DNA from: Verrucomicrobiales bacterium
GTDB lineage: Bacteria > Verrucomicrobiota > Verrucomicrobiia > Verrucomicrobiales > DEV007
Length of the DNA: 64,000 bases
Direction: 5' to 3'
NCBI GenBank assembly: GCA_029213065.1
Contig: JARGPH010000005.1
Location: 67,419 to 131,418, forward strand
In this document: positions 36,133 to 45,761 of the stretch, in pieces
Layout: each line of letters begins with the position of its first letter
Position numbering within the stretch: position 1 is the stretch's first letter
The notes under the pieces: model-generated
The model's input: only the letters and a program-made list of their open reading frames with translations
The model's database searches: none
What the model was told of the DNA's origin: nothing
Made by a program: the position numbers and the translations under genes

Positions 36133-38379
36133 TCAGACATATTTCCGGATGATGGGAATGTATTTGCCAGCGATAGAGTGGTCCGAAATTCCGAGAGACG
36201 GGATTAGTGATAGACCTTCGATCTGGTAATCTGCTGGCGGTAGACGGAAGTTCCCTCGCGTGGGAGGTGAAAGAGCGACATCAAGCGCCTCTTGCATGGC
36301 TGAAAACTCGGAAAGGCTGAGATCGGTTTTCGATTCCAGAGCCTCTGGGGCGATGGCGGTTCCCCTTGTGCGCAAGGCTTCCTGAAGTTCACCATTACGA
36401 TCAAACCAAAACAAGTCACCGAGATGGTCGAATCCAGGGGGGATGCGAGTTACGATGTCGTTGTTGTTCTTAAAGCGGAAGTAGCGACCTCGGTAATTAC
36501 CTTCATAAAAGTCAGCAAGCGGTGTTTTGCCAACTTTCGGCTGACCATAGGTCGAGAATCCGAAAGCTGGAAAGTCCCTGTAAAGTTCTGCTCCTGCAAT
36601 GGCTGCAATTGCTCCTCCGAGGCTGTGCCCGGTTATCCAGAGCTTCTTTCGATCCGCATCGGCATCAGCGAGAAGCTTCCTGATCGTCGTCTCTACGACC
36701 TTGAAGCCCTCGTGAAAACCTCGATGTACGGAGCCATATTGCCCGGTATCATGTGCGGCAAGCTTCAGGTTGCGCAACCAATCACTGATCTTCTTCTCTG
36801 TGCCGCGAAAGCTCAGGACCACCACTTCGTCGTCCCAACACACGAAGCCTTGGGTTTCCTTCTCGTCAAAGTGCGCGTAGTGGGCGAATCCCCATTCCTC
36901 AGTGGCACGAGTGATCATTTGCGGTTGATCGCTTCGGTAGGCATCGAGGCTGGCAATCGCCAGCGAAAGCGAGTTCTTCCAAGAGAAATCATTGTTCACG
37001 AGATTTTCACGACTGAAGCCAGGTTCACCAGCCACCTGTGTCCGAGCGCGGACCACTGATTCTGAAGAAAAGTGCACGGCCATTTCATCGGCCAACCTTC
37101 TTTCTCGCAAGGTGGTAGCTTCCACATCTATGCCAGTCGATTCAGGTATTGGCTCCCGATGGGGGTGAGTAATCCTTCTCGAACGAGTCAATTTGTCTGG
37201 ATCGAAAGTAGTAAGCCCTGGAGTTTTGCCATTGGCGATTGCTGCAATTGCGTCGTAGACCAAGGCCTCATTGACAAGCGTCCCATGTTCTCCCGGGACA
37301 AGAAAGGCGCGTAGACCTGGTGCGAGAGATGAATTTGTAAGTGCGGCTCCATCACCATCAGTGCTCACAATATCTGAAGCACGATCGGTTTTGTTAGCAT
37401 TCCATGGCATTGCCGAGGTCGTCTCGATACCCTGAGCAATCAGGTGAGTCGACGTCTGGAAAATAGGACTCTCCCAGATTTTTGGCTTGAGGCGGAGACT
37501 CGCATCGAGATGGACCTGCAGTGGCTTAATGGATCCCGGCCAGCCGGCCTCCTCATAAAAATCGGCTGCTTCCGGCATCAAATCGGGATTTGGTAGCATG
37601 TCGACCAGCCCAGGAAAACTGGCCGCCATTCTCTGAAAATCTTCGAGTGAATCCCATATAGAGAGGCGATCCATACGCTTGAAAGAGGGGGAGTGCCCCA
37701 GCATGGTCATCGGGACGCTGTAAGAGCCGCCCAGAGGAGAACCAACAAATACGCAATGGCTCACGAGTTCGTCCCAGTCTTCGAATTTTGAAGCAAATGT
37801 CGAAGCAATTAGCCCTCCCATTGAGTGGGCGACAAGAACCACCTTTTCTCCTCCTTTAACCGAGGGGAGATTGCGGAGCTCGGAATTGAACTGATCGGCT
37901 GAACTTGTAATGCTACGTCTCCAATCATAGCAAAAAACGTGATTTCTAAATCCTGCAGATGTCCAGGCGGAGAGCGCTTTATTGTATTTCTTTTCAACGT
38001 AGCCGTCAGGTTCCATTCTAACACCGAGCTGATCAGTGATACCGTCATCCAGGAGGGGCAAATCTCGCGTGAACCGACCCTTGAAGAGTTCAATAGGATC
38101 AAGCCAAATCCTGTTTCGCCGTCCGATTACGTTTGCCAGGTGGCAGTCTGAAATACCATGGAGGAGAACAATCTCCGGCAGGTCAGGGTTGGGTGATACT
38201 TTGGCTGCGGTGGACCTCCGCGTTGCTTCCGCGTTGGAGCTCTGATCGCTGACTTGGGTGATCGCATCAAACTCGAGAATATTTTGAAGTTGGATTCTCG
38301 TTCCCGGATCACTTGATTCGAGAAGTTGAAGTAGATCGGATTCGTCGAAGCCTGAGATAAGGTCGGTATAGGGAGACAT
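36133..38379 (-). CDS. Double alpha/beta-hydrolase lipase (LCAT/PGAP1-like plus class 3 lipase)
   Basis: This 748-residue protein contains two complete lipase folds. The N-terminal one (about 65-385) is LCAT/PGAP1-like: EIVLLHGISD, CYDWRR, nucleophile Ser186 in VAHSMGGL, candidate Asp341/343 in STDGDG and His365 in GEHGTLV. The C-terminal one (about 465-700) is a class 3 lipase: VLSFRGTEK, nucleophile Ser586 in TGHSLGG, Asp641 in NNDIVTR and His652 in FDHLG. Both triads look intact. There is no signal peptide or membrane helix, so it is presumably cytoplasmic and could attack the bacterium's own lipids. It is first in an operon with a TIR and a TIR-SLOG-CHAT protein. Plant EDS1-family proteins, which read TIR-made nucleotides, share the class 3 lipase fold; this is an analogy only. 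Confidence 0.85.
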   Translation of the reverse strand: MSPYTDLISGFDESDLLQLLESSDPGTRIQLQNILEFDAITQVSDQSSNAEATRRSTAAKVSPNPDLPEIVLLHGISDCHLANVIGRRNRIWLDPIELFKGRFTRDLPLLDDGITDQLGVRMEPDGYVEKKYNKALSAWTSAGFRNHVFCYDWRRSITSSADQFNSELRNLPSVKGGEKVVLVAHSMGGLIASTFASKFEDWDELVSHCVFVGSPLGGSYSVPMTMLGHSPSFKRMDRLSIWDSLEDFQRMAASFPGLVDMLPNPDLMPEAADFYEEAGWPGSIKPLQVHLDASLRLKPKIWESPIFQTSTHLIAQGIETTSAMPWNANKTDRASDIVSTDGDGAALTNSSLAPGLRAFLVPGEHGTLVNEALVYDAIAAIANGKTPGLTTFDPDKLTRSRRITHPHREPIPESTGIDVEATTLRERRLADEMAVHFSSESVVRARTQVAGEPGFSRENLVNNDFSWKNSLSLAIASLDAYRSDQPQMITRATEEWGFAHYAHFDEKETQGFVCWDDEVVVLSFRGTEKKISDWLRNLKLAAHDTGQYGSVHRGFHEGFKVVETTIRKLLADADADRKKLWITGHSLGGAIAAIAGAELYRDFPAFGFSTYGQPKVGKTPLADFYEGNYRGRYFRFKNNNDIVTRIPPGFDHLGDLFWFDRNGELQEALRTRGTAIAPEALESKTDLSLSEFSAMQEALDVALSPPTRGNFRLPPADYQIEGLSLIPSLGISDHSIAGKYIPIIRKYV

Positions 38380-38819
38380 CGGTGCTGGTTTATCTGTATT
38401 GATTTATTACAGGAAACATTTGAAAGTTGCAACCATTCGGAAACACAGAGTTTCGGAAGCCGCCCCACCCATACAAGAATGACGAACCGAATACTTTTGG
38501 CTGACGGGCTGTGTAGGCTGAAAATTGAATGTCCTCGCGAGTCTTCCTGCTGCTGAAGCGACCCTGTCAGCAGTTTCCTCTGTTATTTTTAACACGACCT
38601 CATCTCGAGCAAAAGGGTGTGCTGCATGCCCGCAGGAGAGGGAGGGGGCTTCGAGTAAATCTCACCGCACGTGCCAGAGATTACTTCGATACGCTTGACT
38701 GATTTAGCTGAAACTTGTTTACTTGAGTTTTCCCAGAGAATTAGCAAGGCGAAACTCTAGTCAATCCTATCGTGGTAGAAATTTTGAGTATGTTAGCAGT
38801 AGGGCGATTTTTGTTTACC
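38380..38819. other. Intergenic region between divergent genes, nothing recognised
   Basis: These 440 bases separate the start of the lipase operon from the start of the first exported paralogue, so both promoters should lie here. No clear -35/-10 pair, repeat or RNA was recognised. Small ORFs present look like chance. Confidence 0.4.
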
Positions 38820-39971
38820 ATGGAAGGATTCTTTTTGCCTTATCGAGTTCCGGTTTATCTCTGGGCATTAATCTGGTTTCCGCCGGTCTACTATTGTTGC
38901 GCACAGGACTACGATTGGACTCAGACTGTCGAGTGGAAACCGACGCCCACCGTTTACGTCGAGACCTCCAAAGAGGGCTATGGGGATTATCCTTTTCGCA
39001 ACACTGTGAGCCTTCCAGGCCAAGTTTTAAAGGTTAGCCACACTCTAGGATACAGCGTGGTCAGGGTTCGTCTTAGGAGTGTCAGTTTTACTGGAGACGA
39101 AGAGTATTCTGTGCAAGAGCGCGAAGCTGGGGTTTCTAATTTCAGCGGAGTGCCCTCGGATGTTGCCTCTTACGATTTCTATGACATCTCCATTAAGCTG
39201 CCAGCAGAAGTTGCCAAAGGTATAGAGCGATCAGAGAGTGGAGAATCAGAGGGTGATGATAATCTCGTGTTCCATTTCGAAAAAGAATCGAAGGAATTGC
39301 GAGCGATCAAATTTAGAACGATCGAGCGGTGGGGCGAACTTCGAAACGGCGCAAATTCGTTAACCTGGATAACTGATGAAAGCGGTAACATCGTTGACGA
39401 GAGTGAGTTGCCCTCTTCTGAACGGGTTGTGATTTCAGAGGTGAGTCCACTCACCCGAGCGTTCAGACGTAATTATCATGAAGGATTGTCTCGAAATTTC
39501 AGGGTTAATGAGTTCCAGTTTTTCTATAGATGTAAGGATCTCGAGGATAAAATTTGGATAAAGGAGAGGGACTCAATAGGGTTGGTAAGGACTGACTGGC
39601 TTAATTACATGCTTTGGTATACACCGAGAGGATTTGGTGTTTATGTCTACGCGGGGGCTGCTGATGCTGGAGCTGATGCCGCCGGATCGACAACAATGGT
39701 TGCTTCCGCTTCAGCAAGCGAGATGTTTGCGAAGCGAGAAGGAGGACTCGTGGTCTTCGATGAGGTCCGGGAAATTAATGCACCGAATGGCTACTTAGTA
39801 CTGAAATCTGCCAGTTTAGATGCGGAGGAATTAAAGCGGATCGATGCTGAATCTAGCGTGAACGTGCGCGCGTATCAGGAAAAGGGGGGAGGACGTTTTT
39901 TTGTCAGTGACTGGAGCTATGATCGTATAGCTCAAGGTGAGAAACCGAATTATATTTGGATTAGACGATAA
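38820..39971 (+). CDS. Exported protein of unknown function, paralogue 1 of 3
   Basis: The product has 383 residues. The ATG at 38820 gives MEGFFLPYRVPVYLWALIWF as a signal peptide of 28 residues before QDYDW, exactly the length in the next gene, so it is preferred to the GTG at 38772. The mature protein has a motif YVETSKEGYGDYPFRNTVSL, a middle acidic region, and a C-terminal block in which MLWYTPRGFGVYVYAGAADA leads into TTMVASASASEMF. No known domain is recognised. It is about half identical by eye to the gene at 40183. It is divergent from the lipase operon and 211 bases upstream of its paralogue. Function unknown. Confidence 0.7.
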   Translation: MEGFFLPYRVPVYLWALIWFPPVYYCCAQDYDWTQTVEWKPTPTVYVETSKEGYGDYPFRNTVSLPGQVLKVSHTLGYSVVRVRLRSVSFTGDEEYSVQEREAGVSNFSGVPSDVASYDFYDISIKLPAEVAKGIERSESGESEGDDNLVFHFEKESKELRAIKFRTIERWGELRNGANSLTWITDESGNIVDESELPSSERVVISEVSPLTRAFRRNYHEGLSRNFRVNEFQFFYRCKDLEDKIWIKERDSIGLVRTDWLNYMLWYTPRGFGVYVYAGAADAGADAAGSTTMVASASASEMFAKREGGLVVFDEVREINAPNGYLVLKSASLDAEELKRIDAESSVNVRAYQEKGGGRFFVSDWSYDRIAQGEKPNYIWIRR

Positions 39972-40182
39972 GTCAGATTGCATGTGCAGTCTGACAGAGT
40001 TGGTTGTCACGGAAGGTTTCTCTGATTGTTCCAAGAGAGCGCTTTCTTAGTGGAGACAACTTTTCTACGCAGAATGAATTTAGCTATTTTTCTTGACTCT
40101 GTCTCGGAATGTGGGTGACCCTGAAGGTTTGGAATGAGTCCTTTGTGGTCTCATCGAAGTCTTTAAACGGAGCTTGTGATAG

Positions 40183-41358
40183 ATGAATAGATATATTAAT
40201 TGCGAGCAGCCGCCCTTTTTTCTATGGTTGCTTATCTGGTCGCTGTCGGCCTGTTTTTGCTGGGCGCAGGACTATGATTGGACTCAACCCGGCCACTGGA
40301 CACCTGAGTTGACCGTAAATATCGAAACTTCGAAGGAAGGTTACAAGAATTTTCCATTTCGTGAAACGATTACCCTTCCTGGCCACATTACCAAGATTAG
40401 CCACCATGGTGGATTCAGCTTGTTGTCCGTTCGTCTTTATAGTGTTTCCGAGCACGCTGTGCATTACGACGATGACGAAGAGTTCAAGATTGACAGAGAA
40501 TTAGGATTTACGAATTGGGACAAAGGTTTCGAAGTTGAGAAGTCGAATGACTTCCACGAAATCATAGTCAAGCTACCCTCAAAATTGGCTCAGAAATTTG
40601 AAGTAGCGGAAATCGATTCTAGGGACTGGAATTACGAGCTATTTCTGTTCGACAAGAAATCGAATGGATTACGAGCGATTCATTTTCAGGAAATCTCTGG
40701 ATGGAGCCAGATCCATTACGAAGATAATCTTTTAACCTGGGTCGAAGACACTAGCCGCATTCGTGTAGATGAAAACCAACTGCCTATCATCGCGAGAGAA
40801 GTAATATCTTCTGGACGCGGAAGGAGGAATCAAGTTATTAGACGAAAGTATGGACCTGACCTTATCAGGCACTATCGGTTTGATGGTTTTCGTTTTTCAT
40901 ATAAGTGTGAGGGAAAAGAGGATCAAATTTGGATAAAAGAACGATATTTAGATGATGAGGGAGAGTTCATCGAGGAGCTGAATTGGGTAAATCACATGTT
41001 TTGGTACACTCCTGAGGGTGTAAGTGTTTATGTCTTTTCGGGAGAATCAGACACGGGGGCCGATATCAACGGATCAACAACTATGGTTGCTTCCGTTTCT
41101 GCGAGTGAGATGTTCGGAAAACCAAAAGGGGGGGTGGTTGTTTTCAATGATGTCCGTGAGATCTATACGCCAAGCGGTTATTTGGTAATGGAGGCAGCAA
41201 ACTCCAAGGCGAAGGTTTTGAAGCGAGTTGACGCGGACTCCAGCGTGAATGTGCGGGCATACAGGGATAACGATGGAGTGAGATATTATGTCAGTGACTG
41301 GAGTTACGATAGGATCTCTGAAGGAATCACTCCAAATTACATTAGAATCCAACCCTGA
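40183..41358 (+). CDS. Exported protein of unknown function, paralogue 2 of 3
   Basis: This 391-residue protein has a signal peptide ending CFCWA before QDYDWTQPGHWTPELTVNIE. It repeats the layout of the gene at 38820: TSKEGYKNFPFRETITLPGH, DQIWIKERY, HMFWYTPEGVSVYVFSG, STTMVASVSASEMFGK and a C-terminal SSVNVRAYRDNDGVRYYVSD. The shared C terminus, including the final WSYDRI-P-N-Y-I pattern, shows a tandem duplication. No catalytic motif or known domain is evident. AT-rich coding and position between TIR genes suggest it belongs to the accessory locus. Confidence 0.7.
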   Translation: MNRYINCEQPPFFLWLLIWSLSACFCWAQDYDWTQPGHWTPELTVNIETSKEGYKNFPFRETITLPGHITKISHHGGFSLLSVRLYSVSEHAVHYDDDEEFKIDRELGFTNWDKGFEVEKSNDFHEIIVKLPSKLAQKFEVAEIDSRDWNYELFLFDKKSNGLRAIHFQEISGWSQIHYEDNLLTWVEDTSRIRVDENQLPIIAREVISSGRGRRNQVIRRKYGPDLIRHYRFDGFRFSYKCEGKEDQIWIKERYLDDEGEFIEELNWVNHMFWYTPEGVSVYVFSGESDTGADINGSTTMVASVSASEMFGKPKGGVVVFNDVREIYTPSGYLVMEAANSKAKVLKRVDADSSVNVRAYRDNDGVRYYVSDWSYDRISEGITPNYIRIQP

Positions 41359-41599
41359 TACTTTTGGCGGTCTATGGCGATAATATTTCTTTCTGGTTCT
41401 CCAAGGATCTTCGCTACGTTGCTTGTCGTTATGAATTGTGATTGGAGATCTCGTCTTCACTGCAAGAGCTGCGAAACTTTTTAAGCGAGCCACCGCGCGA
41501 TATGGTTACGACACAGTTGCACGGACCTCTTCGCTGGCGGTATGTTAAAAGGATGGCTGGAATTAGAGCGCCAAATTTTTCCCAGCTCAGGCGAATCTT

Positions 41600-42574
41600 A
41601 TGAAAATTAAATTGCTCCCGGCTTTCATCGTTTGGATTGCTGCTGTGCAGGCTATCTTTGCCGCAGACCTCAGCCAACTTGCCACGATTGACGATTCTGA
41701 TGGTTTCACGTGGGTTCGAAGAGGAGGATCAGCTAGTGCAGAGAAGGTGGATCAGATCCGTGATAGCGAGGAGTTTTTCACTGAAGAGCAGGAGTCCGAC
41801 TGGTGGAAGGTCAAAACAAATAGGGGGATCGAGGGATTTATGCATCGGTCTCGGATCAAGTTGCAGGAACCGAAAACTGTTCTGCAAGTTTTTCAGGACG
41901 CACTTGGTCAGGATATGTTCAGACCGGTTCCTCAGACAGTCTGGGATGCTTCACAGGGTGGCTATCCTCAGGTGGCTGTGTATGACGAAAAAGGTGGTTG
42001 GAAAGACGTAGCGACGTTGGAGGTCGGCGCAAGGGTCAAGAGATACCTCCAGCAGCCGGGCGACTATCATACCCTTGTTTTTGACCGACTTTCTGCGGGC
42101 GGCGAAGGAAGATTCCAAATCTCGGGCGAGACCTCCGTGGCGTTCCGGGGTGTTCTTCCTGAGCACCTGATTTTGGAGGGAAGTGATGCGATCTTAACAT
42201 TTGTTGCCGATGGTAGGGTGGCAAGAATGAACATTTTTCTCCACCCTGTCAGGATTGTCCGAGTCTCTGAGTCGGAATTGGATTTCGAGCGATTAGAACG
42301 CCCCCCGGTGCGTGTGCCCATCGTAGCGACGAAGCAAGGAGTGATCGGGCTTTCCGAGGACGTGTATTCGTCACTTTTCCCAGGCCTGATAGGCGAGGCT
42401 TTCAATGGCGATACCGAATATGGCTACACGGTTACTTTGACTTCGGGCGAGCGCTGGATAATCGAAGGTGGTGAGGCGGGTGATCGAGTTTTTCCTGCCA
42501 CCCCGACAGCTTCAAGCGCAGGCAGCGAGTCATTCGAGGATAATGAGCGAGCGCTTCCCAAAAAGAAAGAATAG
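41600..42574 (+). CDS. Exported SH3b-domain protein
   Basis: A 324-residue product with a signal peptide (MKIKLLPAFIVWIAAVQAIF). Residues about 25-90 read as a bacterial SH3 domain: LATIDDSDGFTWVRRGGSAS, FFTEEQESDWWKVKTNRGIE, GFMHRSRIKL. The remaining 230 residues are beta-rich with no family I recognise (DYHTLVFDRLSAGGEGRFQI). The gene ends 21 bases before the TIR-TPR gene, whose ribosome-binding site AAAGGAG (42577-42583) follows this stop, so the two are cotranscribed. An exported SH3b protein may bind cell wall and could act as the outer sensor for the membrane TIR protein; that is inference. Confidence 0.7.
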   Translation: MKIKLLPAFIVWIAAVQAIFAADLSQLATIDDSDGFTWVRRGGSASAEKVDQIRDSEEFFTEEQESDWWKVKTNRGIEGFMHRSRIKLQEPKTVLQVFQDALGQDMFRPVPQTVWDASQGGYPQVAVYDEKGGWKDVATLEVGARVKRYLQQPGDYHTLVFDRLSAGGEGRFQISGETSVAFRGVLPEHLILEGSDAILTFVADGRVARMNIFLHPVRIVRVSESELDFERLERPPVRVPIVATKQGVIGLSEDVYSSLFPGLIGEAFNGDTEYGYTVTLTSGERWIIEGGEAGDRVFPATPTASSAGSESFEDNERALPKKKE

Positions 42575-42595
42575 CAAAAGGAGCTTGCGTATATT

Positions 42596-45500
42596 ATGTC
42601 CGAAGAAATCCCCGCGACCGAATTTGAATTTTGGGCCTTCATCAGTTACAGCCATAAAGATGTCGGATACGCCGAGTGGCTTCACCGTGGACTTGAGTAT
42701 TTCGATGTTCCCGATGATATCATAGGCAAAAAGACGGGGAAGGGTTATCAGGTTCCGGATCGGCTGAAGCCGATCTTCCGAGATGTCGACGAGATTCCCA
42801 CTACATCGGATCTTGGAGAAACGATCACTGATGCGCTGAAGGATTCGCGCTACCTGATTGTTGTGTGTTCTCCCAGCGCCGTTCAATCCCTCTGGGTAAA
42901 TGAAGAAATTCTTGTTTTCAAGCGGCTTGGTAAGGCCAATCGAATTCTAATTATGGTCGTGGACGGCGTGCCGAACGCAGGTGACACAGAGGGGCTGGAT
43001 CCAGCGTTGGAATGCTTTCCAGAAGCTCTTCGTTATGAATTGGACGAGAATGGGAATCTCGATCGGACGACCCGGACCGATCCTCTTTGGGCAGATTGTC
43101 GAGAGCGTCTCCCGGATGGGCGGTCGGGAGGTGGTCGCGAACGGGCATTCCTAAGAGTTGTGGCCGGGCTTCTTGGTGTTGATTTCGAAGACGTCTACAG
43201 GCGTCATGAACGAGCAGCCCGCCGCGTCTTAGTTATTTGGGGAACAGTTTCCACCACCTTACTAGCTTTGTTTGCAGGACTGGCATTTTTTGCAATCCAG
43301 CAGCGGGATACAGCAAAGAAAGCGAGCAGCGACCTCGGAAATTTGGTAGACTACACGATCGACGACCTTCAGGGCACTCTGCAAGAGGCGGGGCGCCTTG
43401 AGCTAATGAGAGCGCCATTATACCGGGTGGAAAATATACTCAAGGAGAGTGCGGCGAAGAGCCCACAGGCATTAGGAAGACTTGGTCATCAGCAAGCGAA
43501 GATAGTATTTGATTCCGGAGATAAAACAGCAGCGATTGAGAATTTGGAGTCGATTCGGGATCAATTGTTGCTCGAGAGCAAATCCTTAAAGGCTGCCCAG
43601 TCACATCCTCTTTATCGGCTCAAGCGTCTTTTTGGCTTCGAGATCGGAGACGAGCAAGCTGTTCGCGAGACTCTCGCTGCCGTGCTGACCACTTTGGGCG
43701 ACTATCAAGGGTGGAAGGAAGGGAGGGTAGAACCAGCCAGGAAATCCTGTGAGGAAGCGATTCGAATTTACGAGGAGTTGCTTAGGGCGGATCCAGATGA
43801 TTCCAAGCTGCGGTTGGGGCTCGGCTATTCACAAAATTATCTTGCAGACCTTCTCGGAAAAGAATTGGAGACAGATAAGGCTATCACCCTCTATGAAACG
43901 GCGGAGTCACATTTTTCTCAGGCAGAGCTGACACCCTTTAAATTTGGAGAAACGAATCAATTTTTGAAGCTGGCTGTGCGGGGGCGTCTGCGTACCGCGA
44001 ACTTGTTGAATCGAGATCGACGGTTATCAGAGGCTCTCAGCGCTCTGGACTCAGCGAACGAGATTATTGACGCCCAGCTTCAGTTTCAACCGAAAAACGC
44101 AGTGGCTCTTGAGGCGCGTTCGTTGTCGTACCAAAGTCGGGGAACAGCATACAGCCTTCTTAAGGAACCAGTGAAGGCAGCCGAGTCTTTTGCGATAGCG
44201 ATCAAGGCACAGGAGAAACTTGTCACTATCGAACCGCAGAATGATCACTACCTCCGTGGCTTGGCTTTGGTGCAACTCAGCATAGGAGAGAACCCCAATC
44301 TGGAACACGAGAAGAGGCGCGAAGCGATCGAGGTTGGACTGAAAATCTGTGAGAAAGGGCAAGTCAAGGACCCGAGCAACATGGATTGGAAAAAAGCACT
44401 CGGCCGAGCCTATCGCCTAAGTGGTGATCGAGATCTTAACGATAGACGTTTTGGAGATGCTGTCGATTGGTATGAGAAGCTGATTGATCTCGGCCAGAAA
44501 GACTCCGAAAAGGATGAGATTGGGCTTTTGATCCAAATCGCAGGGGGGCGTGTGAACTACTCACGTGCCTTACTCAATTCCGCATCCGAAGACCAGCGGT
44601 TGGATCGCTCTGCTGATGTCTTTAAGCAACTCAAAATTGCTGAATCCGTTTATGACAAAGCTTATTCCCTCCATCAAGACTCGGATTACTTAAGGGACAA
44701 GGCGGTAGTTTTGGATGCGCGAGGAGAAACCTTCGTCGCGATTAAAAACCGGAAGGAAGCTAGGAAAGCCTTTCTCGGCGCGCTCCTTCTTCGCAAACAG
44801 CTCCTAGTAGAGGCTTCACCGGACAACAAGAGCCTAATTATAAGCGATTTGGCTGTCAATCATGATCGACTTGCCCGAGTAGACCGAGAGCTTGAAATGT
44901 ATTCCGACGCGTTGGATAACTTCCAGGAAGCTATTACCTTTCAAACTCAGCTGGTCGACCAATTCCCTGAGAATCACGAGTTTCGCCTTTCCTTGGCCAG
45001 GTTTTTGATAGGAAAATCTCTCACCTTGCAGAAAAGCGACGATCTCGACGAAGCTGCCGCCACCTATAGTGAAGCGGAGAAACATCTCCTGCTTCTTCTG
45101 CAGCAGCAATCAAACCACCCTGACTACCTGAAGGAGCTTTCCCAGACAAATTACCGTCTTAGCAAAATAGCTCTCGAACAAGATCGAGCAAAGGAAGCCG
45201 TTGGCTTCATCAGAGAAAGTTGGAGAGATTACCTGAAACTTTACCAACAAGAAACAGGTAAACATAGATTGAATCACCTGAACCCGCTTATCACCATAGC
45301 GGAGGTGAAAGCCGAGGTGGAGCTTGCTTCAGAATTGCCCGCAGAGGTTGTCGACACGAGGCGAACGCTGGCTGTGATACTCAAAGGTCTTGTAGAACAG
45401 AATCCGGGCAGGAGTGAACCGGCTACTGCCTTTGCTGAAGGCGTAGTCGCCCTTGGGGAAGCTGCTATCAAACATCAACCCGTTCCCGATATCGACAGCG

Positions 45501-45619
45501 TGGTTGACCTTTTCCGTGCCGCAAAACTAGCTCTTACACTTTGTAATAGCGAAGGCGCTCATGCGGATCTCTTGAATTCACTCGAAACCCTCCGTAGCCA
45601 TATAGAAGAACTGAAGTAG
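42596..45619 (+). CDS. TIR-transmembrane-TPR protein
   Basis: This 1007-residue protein has an N-terminal TIR domain (about 10-200: FWAFISYSHKDVGYAEWLHR, the long RDVDEIPTTSDLGE loop, and SLWVNEEILVFKRLG with candidate catalytic Glu103/104). A transmembrane helix is at 211-234 (VLVIWGTVSTTLLALFAGLA). About 750 residues of TPR-like helical pairs follow (AIRIYEELLRADPDDSKLRL, KAAESFAIAIKAQEKLVTIE, DALDNFQEAITFQTQLVDQF). This TIR subtype with a long insert before the catalytic region is common in bacterial TIR-TPR and TIR-WD40 proteins. It is cotranscribed with an exported SH3b protein. The TPR region is presumably extracytoplasmic or the sensing part; sequence alone does not fix the topology. 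Confidence 0.85.
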   Translation: MSEEIPATEFEFWAFISYSHKDVGYAEWLHRGLEYFDVPDDIIGKKTGKGYQVPDRLKPIFRDVDEIPTTSDLGETITDALKDSRYLIVVCSPSAVQSLWVNEEILVFKRLGKANRILIMVVDGVPNAGDTEGLDPALECFPEALRYELDENGNLDRTTRTDPLWADCRERLPDGRSGGGRERAFLRVVAGLLGVDFEDVYRRHERAARRVLVIWGTVSTTLLALFAGLAFFAIQQRDTAKKASSDLGNLVDYTIDDLQGTLQEAGRLELMRAPLYRVENILKESAAKSPQALGRLGHQQAKIVFDSGDKTAAIENLESIRDQLLLESKSLKAAQSHPLYRLKRLFGFEIGDEQAVRETLAAVLTTLGDYQGWKEGRVEPARKSCEEAIRIYEELLRADPDDSKLRLGLGYSQNYLADLLGKELETDKAITLYETAESHFSQAELTPFKFGETNQFLKLAVRGRLRTANLLNRDRRLSEALSALDSANEIIDAQLQFQPKNAVALEARSLSYQSRGTAYSLLKEPVKAAESFAIAIKAQEKLVTIEPQNDHYLRGLALVQLSIGENPNLEHEKRREAIEVGLKICEKGQVKDPSNMDWKKALGRAYRLSGDRDLNDRRFGDAVDWYEKLIDLGQKDSEKDEIGLLIQIAGGRVNYSRALLNSASEDQRLDRSADVFKQLKIAESVYDKAYSLHQDSDYLRDKAVVLDARGETFVAIKNRKEARKAFLGALLLRKQLLVEASPDNKSLIISDLAVNHDRLARVDRELEMYSDALDNFQEAITFQTQLVDQFPENHEFRLSLARFLIGKSLTLQKSDDLDEAAATYSEAEKHLLLLLQQQSNHPDYLKELSQTNYRLSKIALEQDRAKEAVGFIRESWRDYLKLYQQETGKHRLNHLNPLITIAEVKAEVELASELPAEVVDTRRTLAVILKGLVEQNPGRSEPATAFAEGVVALGEAAIKHQPVPDIDSVVDLFRAAKLALTLCNSEGAHADLLNSLETLRSHIEELK

Positions 45620-45761
45620 GTCAATTTTCCGGCGCAGAATGCGTAATAACTGGAAAGAATAGCTATGAAAGATGGTCTAACACAAATCAGCGTGGATGAT
45701 TATCAAGCGAAATGATTTGCCTCATACTCTTATCAGTCTTTAAACTTCGTGCATTCTTAAT

